Shown here piece by piece: positions 1-9,066 of a stretch of DNA of 64,000 bases (its first letter is position 1; each line of letters opens with the position of its first letter). The notes below the pieces were generated by a model. The model was not told where the DNA came from and made no database searches. It saw nothing but the letters and a program-made list of their open reading frames with translations. Origin of the DNA: Laceyella sacchari. Lineage in GTDB: Bacteria > Bacillota > Bacilli > Thermoactinomycetales > Thermoactinomycetaceae. Location: assembly GCF_004343255.1 (NCBI RefSeq), contig NZ_SMDD01000003.1, positions 248,001-312,000 of the forward strand, written 5' to 3'. The position numbers and the translations under genes are program-made.

Positions 1-77
1 TGTCACTCCCCTCTCTCCCCCTTCCCTACCACTTCCCTCCACTTTCCACCACATTGGTAATTATACCACACGCCCAT

Positions 78-107
78 TAAAAAATCCTGCACTCATGTGC
101 AGGATTT
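78..107 (-). terminator. Rho-independent terminator after ahcY
   Basis: An 11-bp perfect stem (AAATCCTGCAC with its complement) around a 4-base loop is followed on the minus strand by a run of T. It lies about 30 bases past the ahcY stop codon and ends that transcript. Confidence 0.85.
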
Positions 108-134
108 AACAGCCTAATTTACATCATTTTCCAT

Positions 135-1397
135 TCATTCCAGTTCCCAGCTCGCCAGGTATTTTTCCTGCGCCGGGGTCAAACTGTCGATTTGGACACC
201 GTTAGCCTCCAAGAAGTACCGGGAGACTTGCTCATCGATTTGGTACGGTACATCCAGCACGCGCGGCCCGATCTGTTCATGGTTCTCCGCCACGTACAAC
301 AGCGAGAGCGCTTGGAGTGCGAAGGTCATGTCCATGATTTCCGCTGGATGGCCATCACCTGCGGCCAAGTTGACCAAACGCCCTTCAGCGAGCAGGTACA
401 GCTTCCGTCCGTCTTCAAGGGTGTACTCTTCAATGTCTTTGCGTACCGTTTGTTTGCTCACGCTCATTTGCTCCAGCGCTTCTACATCGATTTCCACATT
501 AAAATGGCCGGCATTAGCCAAAATCGCGCCATGTTTCATCTCGCGGAGATGATCGGCGTTCACCACGTTTTTGTTGCCGGTGGTGGTCACGAAATAATCC
601 CCTTGCTTCGCCGCTTCGCTCATCGGCATGACCAGGTAGCCGTCCATGTACGCCTCAGTCGCTTTAATTGGATCAACCTCGGTCACAATAACGCGAGCTC
701 CAAGCCCTTTGGCCCGCATAGCCACGCCACGTCCACACCAGCCATAGCCGACCACGACGACGGTTTTGCCGGCGACCACCAAGTTGGTGGTGCGATTGAT
801 TCCGTCCCACACCGATTGGCCCGTTCCATACCGGTTGTCAAACAGGAATTTGGAGCAAGCGTCATTGACGGCGATCATCGGGAACCGCAACTCTTTTGCT
901 TTTTCCAACGCACGCAGGCGCAAAATGCCCGTCGTGGTTTCTTCACAACCGCCCTTCACATTCTCCAGGAGGTCTGGGCGCTCACTGTGCAGGATTCCCA
1001 CAAGGTCGCCGCCATCATCGATTATGTAATCCGGCTTTTCTTCCAAGGTTTTGATCAGGTGTTCTTTGTATTCTTCCGGCGTGGGATCGTATTTAGCATG
1101 AACGGTGATGCCCGCTACCGCCAGTGCTGCCGCAATATCATCTTGGGTAGAAAGCGGATTGCTCCCGGTAATTGTCACTTCTGCACCAGCGTCACGAATC
1201 AACTCCGCCAAGCAAGCGGTTTTCGCTTCCAAATGCAAAGAGATTGCTACTTTTTTACCAGCCAGGGGCTTCTCTACCGATAACCGTTCGCGTAAGCGGT
1301 TTAACACGGGCATATGTTCCTTGGCCCAATCCATTTTCAGGCGTCCCGCCGGAGCCAAGTTAACATCGCGGATGGTGCTTTTATCCAAACTATTCAT
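135..1397 (-). CDS. ahcY: Adenosylhomocysteinase (S-adenosylhomocysteine hydrolase)
   Basis: Reversibly splits S-adenosylhomocysteine into homocysteine and adenosine, recycling the by-product of SAM-dependent methylation in the cytoplasm. The 420-residue protein shows the family layout: an N-terminal substrate domain with DDGGDLV and a TTTG segment, and a central NAD-binding Rossmann motif GYGWCGRG near residue 215, followed by conserved NAGHFNVEID. The start is the ATG behind GAGGAGGAGCGAC; an in-frame codon seven residues upstream has no comparable binding site. It is the last gene before a terminator and is not obviously co-transcribed with bshC, which lies 83 bases upstream. Many Bacillus species use the Pfs/LuxS route instead, so this enzyme hints at a different lineage. 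Confidence 0.96.
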   Translation of the reverse strand: MNSLDKSTIRDVNLAPAGRLKMDWAKEHMPVLNRLRERLSVEKPLAGKKVAISLHLEAKTACLAELIRDAGAEVTITGSNPLSTQDDIAAALAVAGITVHAKYDPTPEEYKEHLIKTLEEKPDYIIDDGGDLVGILHSERPDLLENVKGGCEETTTGILRLRALEKAKELRFPMIAVNDACSKFLFDNRYGTGQSVWDGINRTTNLVVAGKTVVVVGYGWCGRGVAMRAKGLGARVIVTEVDPIKATEAYMDGYLVMPMSEAAKQGDYFVTTTGNKNVVNADHLREMKHGAILANAGHFNVEIDVEALEQMSVSKQTVRKDIEEYTLEDGRKLYLLAEGRLVNLAAGDGHPAEIMDMTFALQALSLLYVAENHEQIGPRVLDVPYQIDEQVSRYFLEANGVQIDSLTPAQEKYLASWELE

Positions 1398-1479
1398 GTC
1401 GCTCCTCCTCAAATGCATGCGTTTCTTTATTCACCAACAGATATATTATACATCAAGTAATCCCATTAACAAATTCGGA

Positions 1480-3120
1480 TTATAAGAACATACAATAATG
1501 CACATGCCGCCGCCCTTGGCCGACCAGCGGGGTTTCCAACAGGCGGTGTAGCCAATCCAATCCCCAAGCGTTCCAAAGAGAAAGGAAGTTATACACCCGT
1601 TCTTGCAATTTGCCGTCAGGCGTGACTGCCAGCGACAGCTCCTCCCAATGGCGCAACTCAACCTGGTGTTTCTCCCGCACGGCTCTCTCAGTGAAATGCT
1701 GGTAATACTCTACTTGCGCTAAAATTTTGCTCAGGTTCTTTTGCCCGATTTCCCGCGTATTTCTGCCAATCCCTTGCTCCAGATCAGTTATCAGCGCCTC
1801 GTATTCCTGCTCGATGATCTGTTTGGCTGTGGCAAAGCGTTCCGAAAGCGCAAAGGGCACCCGCTCTGCTAACCACGCTTCCCGCTTATCATCGAGGCCA
1901 GCCAGCACATCTGTCGCAGAAAGCCCAAACTCATTCATGCGCTTTTGCACCCTGCGATCCAGGATCGTCACCTGTAGGCGGGGAAGCACGATCGGCATAC
2001 GCAAACCCACTTGTGCAAAGGCTTGCTTGAGCAAACCCCAATAAGCCACTTCACCGGGCCCACCCACAAAATAAAGGGTTGGAAACAGATATTCCTGCAT
2101 CAATGGCCGGGTGATAACATTATTGCTCAATCGCACCGGCGACTCATGCGCGATGTTGACCAGTTCTTCGTGCGTCAACCGCGTTTCGCCGTTTTTGGTT
2201 ACCCAGCCTCCCACACCACGGTACAAGGCTTGCCGTTCACCTGCTTCCATCAAAAACAGATTTCCTTGCCCATCTTGCAAATGTACTGGTTCGGTAAGGC
2301 CCGACGCCACCAATCCGGCACTCGCTTGTTGCACTCGTTCTTGAATTGATGCGCTTTGATCAATCAAAACAGTGAAAAACGGCGCTTCCAAGCGGCGCAA
2401 ACCAGGATCAGCCGAGTCGATCAGCAGGAGCCCTTCCCGACCGAACAGACGGTGCATGATCCGTGCGAAATGCCGTGTCCAGCCGACCGGGCCCTCCAGT
2501 AACTCTTGCATCTCCTCCAGCCATTCCCGTTTCGCCGCACCATCCCCCATGATCTGGGTCAATGTTTGCAGGTAGGCTGCCATCTCCTCTGGTTGCATCA
2601 TTTGCATGGACACGGGTTGCTTGCCTGACAGCTGTCCCGTCCATTCCACTTTGGTCAAGCCGTCATGGCGGTCATGCACATGGATGTGATTCACTTCTTC
2701 GCTGTCGTGATCTTCACCTGCAATCCAAAACACCGGAATGACAGGGCGCCCTAATCGGGCTTCTTCCTGTTTCGCCAACTGGATCAGTGTGATTGCTTTG
2801 TACAAGGTATACAATGGGCCAGTCATCAGCCCCGCCTGTTGCCCTCCGATAACAACCAAGCTTTTGGAATCTGCCAAGCGGGTCAGATTGCGCTCAACAG
2901 CCGGATGCAACAGCTCTGGAGTGTGATACGCCCGTATGACCTCGGCCAGCTCCGCCCGATCAGCACCGCGCCACTCCTGCTCAATGTATTCCAATCGATT
3001 CGAAACGCTACATTCATCCCATGGATTATACTCATAAAAAGCCCGCACCCATTCGTCATCAGCCAGATAACGCTCCATAAACGGGTTGCCAACGGGTAGC
3101 CTGCTCGCTTTGATTTCCAT
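1480..3120 (-). CDS. bshC: Bacillithiol biosynthesis cysteine-adding enzyme BshC
   Basis: Joins cysteine to glucosaminyl-malate in the last step of bacillithiol synthesis, the low-molecular-weight thiol of many Firmicutes. The 546-residue length matches the family (about 540). Visible family segments are VVIGGQQAGLMTGPLYTLYK near residue 92, PVFWIAGEDHDSEEVNH near 128, a GPGEVAYWGLLKQAF stretch near 345, and a C-terminal coiled-coil region rich in Glu and Gln. The ATG follows AAGGAGTCACAT. bshA and bshB are not in the window. The gene is flanked by an MFS gene upstream whose stop lies 59 bases away, so it probably has its own promoter in that gap. Confidence 0.93.
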   Translation of the reverse strand: MEIKASRLPVGNPFMERYLADDEWVRAFYEYNPWDECSVSNRLEYIEQEWRGADRAELAEVIRAYHTPELLHPAVERNLTRLADSKSLVVIGGQQAGLMTGPLYTLYKAITLIQLAKQEEARLGRPVIPVFWIAGEDHDSEEVNHIHVHDRHDGLTKVEWTGQLSGKQPVSMQMMQPEEMAAYLQTLTQIMGDGAAKREWLEEMQELLEGPVGWTRHFARIMHRLFGREGLLLIDSADPGLRRLEAPFFTVLIDQSASIQERVQQASAGLVASGLTEPVHLQDGQGNLFLMEAGERQALYRGVGGWVTKNGETRLTHEELVNIAHESPVRLSNNVITRPLMQEYLFPTLYFVGGPGEVAYWGLLKQAFAQVGLRMPIVLPRLQVTILDRRVQKRMNEFGLSATDVLAGLDDKREAWLAERVPFALSERFATAKQIIEQEYEALITDLEQGIGRNTREIGQKNLSKILAQVEYYQHFTERAVREKHQVELRHWEELSLAVTPDGKLQERVYNFLSLWNAWGLDWLHRLLETPLVGQGRRHVHYCMFL

Positions 3121-3179
3121 ATGTGACTCCTTCTTTATCGTATACTTTGCTTACCTTTCTATAGTATATCACGAAAAGT

Positions 3180-4574
3180 TCATAGAACGGGACGCTGAAA
3201 TCGCACCAACATGCTGAGAAAAATGCCTGCGAGCGATGCAAAGGCCGAAAACCAATAAACACTTGACACTCCCGCGGCAACCACTTGCGATGGCAAGGCC
3301 ATATCCGCTGTCCAAAATAACAGCCGGGTATTGGCCGCGGTGAAAATTCGGCTCACGGTGAGAAGGCCGATTGCTCCCCCCGCCACGCGAAACATCCCCA
3401 ACGCCATCATCCCACTGCGCATGCGCCGATTGGGCACCCAAGCAAACAGCGGCTGATGAACGGGCGCGGCTAACACAAAACTCAGGCCGAAACTAAGCAA
3501 ACCAAACGCGGTGAATGACCAGACAAACGGCGGGTTTAGCGCCAAAGCGAGAAAAGACAGCGCACTCAGTCCATACCCGAACACTGCCGTCCATCGAAAG
3601 CCCCATGCTCTCGCCACCGACTGCACCAATGACAGTGCAAACAAAGAGCAAAGTACCAAGTAACAGAACAATGCACCAGCAGTGATATGATCAAATCCGT
3701 AACTGTACGCAGCCCAAAAAGGTATTAGCACGAACCCCGTCCAAATGAATCCGGATAGTCCGGCTTGGCCATACAGAAGCCAAAACCGCCAATTGGCGAA
3801 AAGATGCGGTTCAAAAAACGGTTGGCTTTTTTGCCGTTCCACCATCAACAACGGAACAATCATTCCCACGCCCATGATCCACAAAGGCAATACATCCGGT
3901 TGCGCAATAGCAGGCCATCCCCCCAACAAATCCGTCTTCGTCAATCCAGCCATGACGAAAAACAAGATCAGCCCGAAAAAGAAAATGGACGCCCCTCCGG
4001 TGACGCGCATTCGTTGGGGGCGGTCAGAACAAACCCATCTGCGGGAGACGACAAACAAAGCCACGCCCCCCAACCCGTGGAACAAAAAAGCAAACCGCCA
4101 ACCGAGCAACTTAATAAGTCCTGAAACCAACCACGGGATGGAGGCCACCGTGCTCCCCAACACCAACATGGCCATCGATTGCCATTGACGATTTTGTTGG
4201 GCCATGATGCGGCGAACCTGCACGGAAATATAGGGAATGGCGCCACCTATGCCCACTGCTTGAATGATTCTTCCACACATCAAGCACACCCAAGACTTGA
4301 CCGTAAACACCATCCACGTTCCCACAAATAAAAGCCCCAGCGCGACATGTAATATTTTCATACGTCCTATGCTCATCGCCGCATTTTCCATCACCGGCAA
4401 TGCCATGGAAAAAACAGCAAGGTGCAACGAGATGGTCCACACTCCCCAATGAATGGGCACATGATACTCACTCATCACAAAAGGCAAGGCCGGAGCCAGG
4501 ATGATCGCATCAATGGCGATCGCAACCATCGCCACTACATACGTTTCCAACGTGAACCGTTTAAAACGTGTCAA
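3180..4574 (-). CDS. MFS transporter, 14-TM (DHA2-like)
   Basis: A 464-residue polytopic membrane protein with about 12-14 hydrophobic segments. The first segment follows a short basic N-terminus (MTRFKRF), and a GRIIQAVGIGGAIPYISVQV stretch near residue 105 resembles motif C of drug:H+ antiporters. The start is a TTG behind GGAGGGAG with 7 bases of spacing; the upstream in-frame extension overlaps panE and is hydrophilic, so it is not used. It follows panE with 22 bases between them, suggesting co-transcription. Substrate cannot be told from sequence; drug or metabolite efflux is inferred from the family. Confidence 0.8.
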   Translation of the reverse strand: MTRFKRFTLETYVVAMVAIAIDAIILAPALPFVMSEYHVPIHWGVWTISLHLAVFSMALPVMENAAMSIGRMKILHVALGLLFVGTWMVFTVKSWVCLMCGRIIQAVGIGGAIPYISVQVRRIMAQQNRQWQSMAMLVLGSTVASIPWLVSGLIKLLGWRFAFLFHGLGGVALFVVSRRWVCSDRPQRMRVTGGASIFFFGLILFFVMAGLTKTDLLGGWPAIAQPDVLPLWIMGVGMIVPLLMVERQKSQPFFEPHLFANWRFWLLYGQAGLSGFIWTGFVLIPFWAAYSYGFDHITAGALFCYLVLCSLFALSLVQSVARAWGFRWTAVFGYGLSALSFLALALNPPFVWSFTAFGLLSFGLSFVLAAPVHQPLFAWVPNRRMRSGMMALGMFRVAGGAIGLLTVSRIFTAANTRLLFWTADMALPSQVVAAGVSSVYWFSAFASLAGIFLSMLVRFQRPVL

Positions 4575-4596
4575 GATAATACTCCCTCCAGCGTGT

Positions 4597-5517
4597 TCAA
4601 CATCCAATCTGCGCTTCTTTATCCTGAACCCGTCGCACCAACTCTGCATTGACGGGGGTGGGGATGCCCCATTTGGCGCCCAGTTCCGCCACCGCTCCAT
4701 TGATGTGGGCAATTTCTGTCTTCCGTCCTCGCTTCATATCCTGCAACATTGACGAGTGGTTGCGAGCGGTCAAACGAATGACCCGTTCCACCCTTTCCTT
4801 CACAGCGCCCGTATCAAGCCGGATGCCTTCCGCGCGAGCAACGCGAACCGTCTCTTCAATGATCGCCCGCTTCATTTGTTCGAACCGCGGATGTCCCACT
4901 TCGCCATTTGGCACATCCTCCAACGCCGTCAAGGGATTGATGACGCAATTTACGGCTAGTTTTTCCCAGATCCGAACCAAAATGTCTGGATCCCATGCCA
5001 TCTTTTGTTCCAGTTGCCATAAGCGCTCCAATGCAGGATGCGGTTCCTTGCGCGAAAACGGATACGGGCCGACCCACGTTTCGCCGTTTCCAGTATGTGC
5101 CACCTGATTCTCCCCCAACCGCAAAGCGCCTTCCGTGGTCACAGCCAAGTAGGTGCAAGCCTGCGCAGACAGTTTCTTGACGATTTCCCCATGTCCCCAT
5201 CCATTCTGCCAGAACAAAACTTGCGTTTCCTCATGAGCCAAGGACGCAATTAGCGGGGTGACCGCCGGCAGGTCCATTTGCTTCACCATGACGAACACAC
5301 TGTCGGCTTTACCGGATGGAAGAGATGAGCTGGCGCACGCTTCTGTCGGCACGGTCCATTCATCGCCTGACAAGCTTTGTACGGTAATTCCCATCTTCTT
5401 GATCGTGGCGGCCTGACTCTGTGTCCTTACGATCATTGTTACTGGACAACCCGCCCGGACCAATCGGGCACCCCACAAAAGCCCCAACGCACCACCACCG
5501 ATGATGGCCGTCTTCAT
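4597..5517 (-). CDS. panE: 2-dehydropantoate 2-reductase (ketopantoate reductase family)
   Basis: Reduces ketopantoate to pantoate with NADPH in the pantothenate and CoA pathway. The 306-residue protein begins with the Rossmann motif IIGGGALGLLWG and carries the C-terminal ketopantoate reductase signature with K and N catalytic positions (EKLAVNCVINPLTAL near residue 190) and the HSSMLQDMKRGRKTEI segment. The start ATG follows GGAGGGGGCGAG; an upstream in-frame start would run through the preceding terminator hairpin. Several paralogues of this family act on other 2-oxo acids, so the exact substrate is inferred. No panB, panC or panD is nearby. Confidence 0.85.
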   Translation of the reverse strand: MKTAIIGGGALGLLWGARLVRAGCPVTMIVRTQSQAATIKKMGITVQSLSGDEWTVPTEACASSSLPSGKADSVFVMVKQMDLPAVTPLIASLAHEETQVLFWQNGWGHGEIVKKLSAQACTYLAVTTEGALRLGENQVAHTGNGETWVGPYPFSRKEPHPALERLWQLEQKMAWDPDILVRIWEKLAVNCVINPLTALEDVPNGEVGHPRFEQMKRAIIEETVRVARAEGIRLDTGAVKERVERVIRLTARNHSSMLQDMKRGRKTEIAHINGAVAELGAKWGIPTPVNAELVRRVQDKEAQIGC

Positions 5518-5539
5518 CTCGCCCCCTCCTCTCATATGA

Positions 5540-5572
5540 AAAAGGAGCCAACAGCTGAAGGCTCCTTCTTTA
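5540..5572 (-). terminator. Terminator after the acyl-CoA carboxylase cluster
   Basis: AAGGAGCC and its complement GGCTCCTT form an 8-bp stem with a 10-base loop followed by T-rich sequence on the minus strand. It lies between the carboxyltransferase gene and panE and separates the two units. Confidence 0.8.
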
Positions 5573-5586
5573 TCATACACATGTTA

Positions 5587-7122
5587 TCACACCGGATAAA
5601 CCGGATGTTTTCGCTCACCAAATTTCATTAGCTTGCTTTCGTAGGCGGAAAATCTCCGGATCAATTCCCCACGCAAATTATCTGGGGCAACAATTCCATC
5701 CACAATCAATTCACTCGCTAACCGGTAGATGTCGATGTCCTTACGGTACTCTTCCCGTTTGGCCATGACAAATTCAGTCCGTTCAGGCTCTTCCAGTTCG
5801 GCGATTTTATTGCTATAGACGGCGTTGACAGCCGCCTCGGGGCCCATGACAGCGATCTGCGCCGTGGGCAAGGCCAAACAGCAGTCCGGTTCAAACGCCG
5901 GGCCAGCCATGGCGTACAAGCCGGCACCATATGCTTTACGAACGATGACGGAGATTTTGGGTACGGTGGCCTCCGACATCGCCGAGATCATCTTAGCGCC
6001 ATGGCGAATGATTCCGGCCCGCTCCACCTGTGTACCGATCATGAAACCTGGCACATCAGCCAAGAACAATAAAGGAATGTTATACGCATCGCATAAATTG
6101 ATAAATCGCGTTGCCTTATCCGCAGAGTCGATAAATATCACTCCGCCTTTCACTTTGGACTGATTGGCGATAATCCCCACCGGCCGGCCGTCAATCCGGG
6201 CAAAGCCAGTGATCATCTCTTTGGCAAATAACGCCTTTACCTCATAAAAGGAATCTTCATCAATCAACCCCTGAATCAGCTCCTGCATGTCAAATGGCGC
6301 ATTCTGATGGTCGGGGATTACTTTGGACGGCGGCCGGACTCCCTGTTCGGGCGACTTGCCTGCAACAGGTCGGTGCGGCGCTTGATAGTTGGCAGGCATA
6401 TAGCTCAAGTAGCGACGGCAGGATGCGATGGCCTCTTCTTCACTGGCTGCCAACACATCGCCGCACCCGCTGACTGTACAGTGCATACGGGCACCGCCCA
6501 TTTCTTCCAGCGTCACCTTTTCCCCGATCACCATCTCCGCCATCCGCGGCGATCCCAAGTACATGCTCGCGTTTTTGTCCACCATGATGACAATATCGCA
6601 AAAAGCGGGGATATACGCTCCTCCCGCTGCAGACGGGCCAAACAGGACGCACACTTGCGGAATCATCCCCGACAATTTCACTTGGTTGTAAAAGATGCGA
6701 CCTGCACCCCGGCGTCCTGGGAACATCTCAATCTGGTCGGTGATCCGCGCCCCCGCGGAGTCTACCAGATAAATCAGCGGCACTTTTAACTTCTCTGCCG
6801 TCTCCTGAATGCGGATGATTTTCTCGACGGTTCGGGCGCCCCATGAACCCGCCTTCACCGTGCTGTCATTAGCCATGACGCAAACCATTTGTCCATTTAC
6901 TTTGCCCATAGCCGTCACAACGCCATCTGCCGGCAGGTCACCCGCAGAAAAATTGGCGAACAGGCCGTCTTCCACTTGAAAATCATCATCAAATAATAAC
7001 TCCAAGCGTTTACGCACAAACAGTTTCTGCTGTTGCTGCAATTTTTCGTGATATTTGGGCGCTCCTCCTGCTTTCACACGGGTTTCGCTCTCAGCCAGTT
7101 TCGCTATCAATTGGTCATTCAT
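5587..7122 (-). CDS. yngE: Acyl-CoA carboxylase, carboxyltransferase subunit (YngE-like)
   Basis: Transfers the carboxyl group from biotin to an acyl-CoA. The 511-residue protein has the two crotonase-like carboxyltransferase halves: the N-terminal half holds the acyl-CoA site with VDSAGARI near residue 110 and GPSAAGGAYIPAFCD near 163; the C-terminal half has FLADVPGFMIGTQVE near 355 and KAYGAGLYAM near 395. The closest known context is the yng cluster of Bacillus, where the substrate is thought to be methylcrotonyl-CoA or a similar branched acyl-CoA. Start ATG follows GGGGTGGAACCG. It is the last of five genes, 12 bases after the hydratase gene. Confidence 0.9.
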   Translation of the reverse strand: MNDQLIAKLAESETRVKAGGAPKYHEKLQQQQKLFVRKRLELLFDDDFQVEDGLFANFSAGDLPADGVVTAMGKVNGQMVCVMANDSTVKAGSWGARTVEKIIRIQETAEKLKVPLIYLVDSAGARITDQIEMFPGRRGAGRIFYNQVKLSGMIPQVCVLFGPSAAGGAYIPAFCDIVIMVDKNASMYLGSPRMAEMVIGEKVTLEEMGGARMHCTVSGCGDVLAASEEEAIASCRRYLSYMPANYQAPHRPVAGKSPEQGVRPPSKVIPDHQNAPFDMQELIQGLIDEDSFYEVKALFAKEMITGFARIDGRPVGIIANQSKVKGGVIFIDSADKATRFINLCDAYNIPLLFLADVPGFMIGTQVERAGIIRHGAKMISAMSEATVPKISVIVRKAYGAGLYAMAGPAFEPDCCLALPTAQIAVMGPEAAVNAVYSNKIAELEEPERTEFVMAKREEYRKDIDIYRLASELIVDGIVAPDNLRGELIRRFSAYESKLMKFGERKHPVYPV

Positions 7123-7134
7123 CGGTTCCACCCC

Positions 7135-7911
7135 TTATTCTCCGCGATATTGCGGTTTTCTCTTTTCTTGAAAAGCGGCCAGTCCTTCCAGGCGATCTTT
7201 GGTTGGGATCAAAACATCGTAGGCTTTGGTTTCCAACAAAAGCCCTTCACCCATGCCCGTCTCCAATCCGCGGTCGATCGCCCATTTGGCTTGAATCAAT
7301 GCCAAAGGGGCATTTTGCTTCAAGGTTTCAGCCCACTCCCATGCGAGGCTCAACACCTCGCCCGGTGCTGAAATCGCATTGACCAGACCCATCTGCAATG
7401 CTTCGGCAGCACCGAACCGTTTGGCCATAAGGATCAGTTCCTTCGCTTTGGCCACTCCAACCAACCGTGGCAAGCGCTGTGTTCCGCCCGCCCCCGGAAT
7501 GATGCCAAGCGATGTCTCTGTCAATCCCATCCGTGCCGCCTCATCCATCAGCCGCAAGTCACACGCCAAAGCCAGTTCCATTCCCCCGCCAAATGCAACC
7601 CCATTGATCGCCGCGATGGTAGGCTGAGGCAACTCCGCGATGCGGGTGAAAGTGTCGCGTATCAGCACAATAAACTGGCGCACATCCTCTTCTGTAAACG
7701 TCTGGCGCTCTTTCAAATCCGCGCCGGCGCAAAACGCCTTTTCCCCAGCACCAGTGAAAATGACCACGCGCGTATCGCGCTCCTCCCGCAGCACTTCCGT
7801 CAATTGGGATAATTCTTGCAACAATGGGCGATTTAATGCATTGTGGGATGCTGGTCGATTAAGTGTCACCAAGGCAATTCCGTCACGCCGTTCCAAACGG
7901 ATCGCGTTCAT
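7135..7911 (-). CDS. yngF: Enoyl-CoA hydratase/isomerase (YngF-like, probable methylglutaconyl-CoA hydratase)
   Basis: A 258-residue crotonase-superfamily enzyme. Family motifs are CAGADLKER near residue 64, the oxyanion-hole segment AINGVAFGGGMELALACDLR near 104, and the catalytic-glutamate region LTETSLGIIPGAGGTQRL near 132. Beside HMG-CoA lyase and a biotin-dependent carboxylase, the expected reaction is hydration of 3-methylglutaconyl-CoA to HMG-CoA in leucine breakdown, though the family is versatile. Its ATG overlaps the stop of the HMG-CoA lyase gene in an ATGA junction, so the two are translationally coupled. Ribosome binding site GGGGAGA. Confidence 0.9.
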   Translation of the reverse strand: MNAIRLERRDGIALVTLNRPASHNALNRPLLQELSQLTEVLREERDTRVVIFTGAGEKAFCAGADLKERQTFTEEDVRQFIVLIRDTFTRIAELPQPTIAAINGVAFGGGMELALACDLRLMDEAARMGLTETSLGIIPGAGGTQRLPRLVGVAKAKELILMAKRFGAAEALQMGLVNAISAPGEVLSLAWEWAETLKQNAPLALIQAKWAIDRGLETGMGEGLLLETKAYDVLIPTKDRLEGLAAFQEKRKPQYRGE

Positions 7912-8825
7912 GACTGATCTCCCCTTTTCTCTTGTCTTTTTTGCGCCAGATAGCTTTGCAACACCTTGGAAGGCAACGTCCGGCGACATTTGGTCTGCAC
8001 ATATTCACTCGCTTCGCAGACGCGCGACAGATCGATGCCGGTTTCGATCCCCTCTTGTTGCAACAAGTATAAGACATCCTCCGTGGCCAAATTTCCTGAT
8101 GCGCCTGGCGCGTAGGGACATCCGCCCAATCCGCCCAAGGACGTGTCCAACGTGCGCACACCCATCTCCAGAGCCGTATAGGCATTAGCCAGCCCCGTGC
8201 CCCTGGTGTCATGGAAATGGCCCGCGATCTGCGTCAGGGGAATATGTTGCTGACACTCTTGCAACAAGCTTTTTACCGCTTTGGGCGTGGCAACGCCAAT
8301 CGTGTCACCAAGTGAAATCTCATACACCCCCATTCGGAGCAATTGCTCACACACGCGCAAAACCTGTGCCGTAGACACCTTTCCTTCGTAAGGGCAACCA
8401 AATACCGTTGAAACATATCCTCGCACACGAATACCTTGCTCTTTGGCCATTTCCACGACCTCACGCAACACTGGATATGTGTCGCTGATGCTCTTGTTGA
8501 TGTTCTTGCGGTTGTGCGTCTCACTAGCCGACATGAAGACAGCCCACTCGTGAATGGGTGTTTGCGCGGCCCGCTCGGCTCCTTTGCGATTCGGAACGAG
8601 CGCTCGATAGACAACATCGGCAAGAGAAGGCAATTGATTTGCCAATTGGGTGGCGTCAGCCAACTGCGGAATCCAACGCGGAGAGACGAAAGAGGTTACC
8701 TCCAGGTGGCGAACACCCGCAGCCAAAAGCCCTTTCGCCACTCTTACTTTGTCTTCAGTTGCCAATATAATCCGTTCATTCTGCAATCCGTCTCGTAAGC
8801 CCACTTCTACCAGTTTGATCTGCAT
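7908..8825 (-). CDS. yngG: Hydroxymethylglutaryl-CoA lyase
   Basis: Cleaves HMG-CoA to acetyl-CoA and acetoacetate, the final step of leucine degradation. The 305-residue TIM-barrel protein starts with the substrate motif VEVGLRDGLQNE, contains the metal-binding GHFHDTRGTGLANA near residue 207, and the signature GGLGGCPYAPGASGN near 233 whose cysteine is catalytic. Starts with ATG after GGGGGGAGCTC. The gene overlaps the downstream hydratase by 4 bases and follows the biotin carrier gene by 16 bases, making it part of one operon. Confidence 0.95.
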   Translation of the reverse strand: MQIKLVEVGLRDGLQNERIILATEDKVRVAKGLLAAGVRHLEVTSFVSPRWIPQLADATQLANQLPSLADVVYRALVPNRKGAERAAQTPIHEWAVFMSASETHNRKNINKSISDTYPVLREVVEMAKEQGIRVRGYVSTVFGCPYEGKVSTAQVLRVCEQLLRMGVYEISLGDTIGVATPKAVKSLLQECQQHIPLTQIAGHFHDTRGTGLANAYTALEMGVRTLDTSLGGLGGCPYAPGASGNLATEDVLYLLQQEGIETGIDLSRVCEASEYVQTKCRRTLPSKVLQSYLAQKRQEKRGDQS

Positions 8826-8841
8826 GAGCTCCCCCCCTGGC

Positions 8842-9054
8842 TTACTCCAATTCGATCAACGCCGCTCCATCCTCGACAAAATCACCCACTTGCACCTTGA
8901 TTTCTTTCACAGTACCTGCCACTTCGGCCTGAATAGGAATTTCCATCTTCATCGATTCCAGCAAGATCACATCCTGCCCCACTTCAATCCGCTCCCCCGG
9001 TTGCGCGTTAATCGCTAACACCACGCCTGCCATTGTCGATTTTACTTGTGCCAT
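8842..9054 (-). CDS. yngHB: Biotin carboxyl carrier protein (YngHB-like, 70 aa)
   Basis: A free-standing biotinyl domain of 70 residues with the biotin attachment motif ESMKMEIP; Lys36 is the expected biotinylated residue, in the usual beta-hairpin turn. It carries CO2 between the biotin carboxylase encoded just upstream and the carboxyltransferase at the end of the cluster. The methionine after the lysine is conserved in biotin rather than lipoyl carriers. Ribosome binding site AGGAGGGAATGTGA. Confidence 0.93.
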   Translation of the reverse strand: MAQVKSTMAGVVLAINAQPGERIEVGQDVILLESMKMEIPIQAEVAGTVKEIKVQVGDFVEDGAALIELE

Positions 9055-9066
9055 TCACATTCCCTC

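Noticed and set aside
192-1283. Long plus-strand open frame (363 codons) opposite ahcY
   Set aside because: It is an antisense shadow of a conserved gene with no ribosome binding site and no family likeness.
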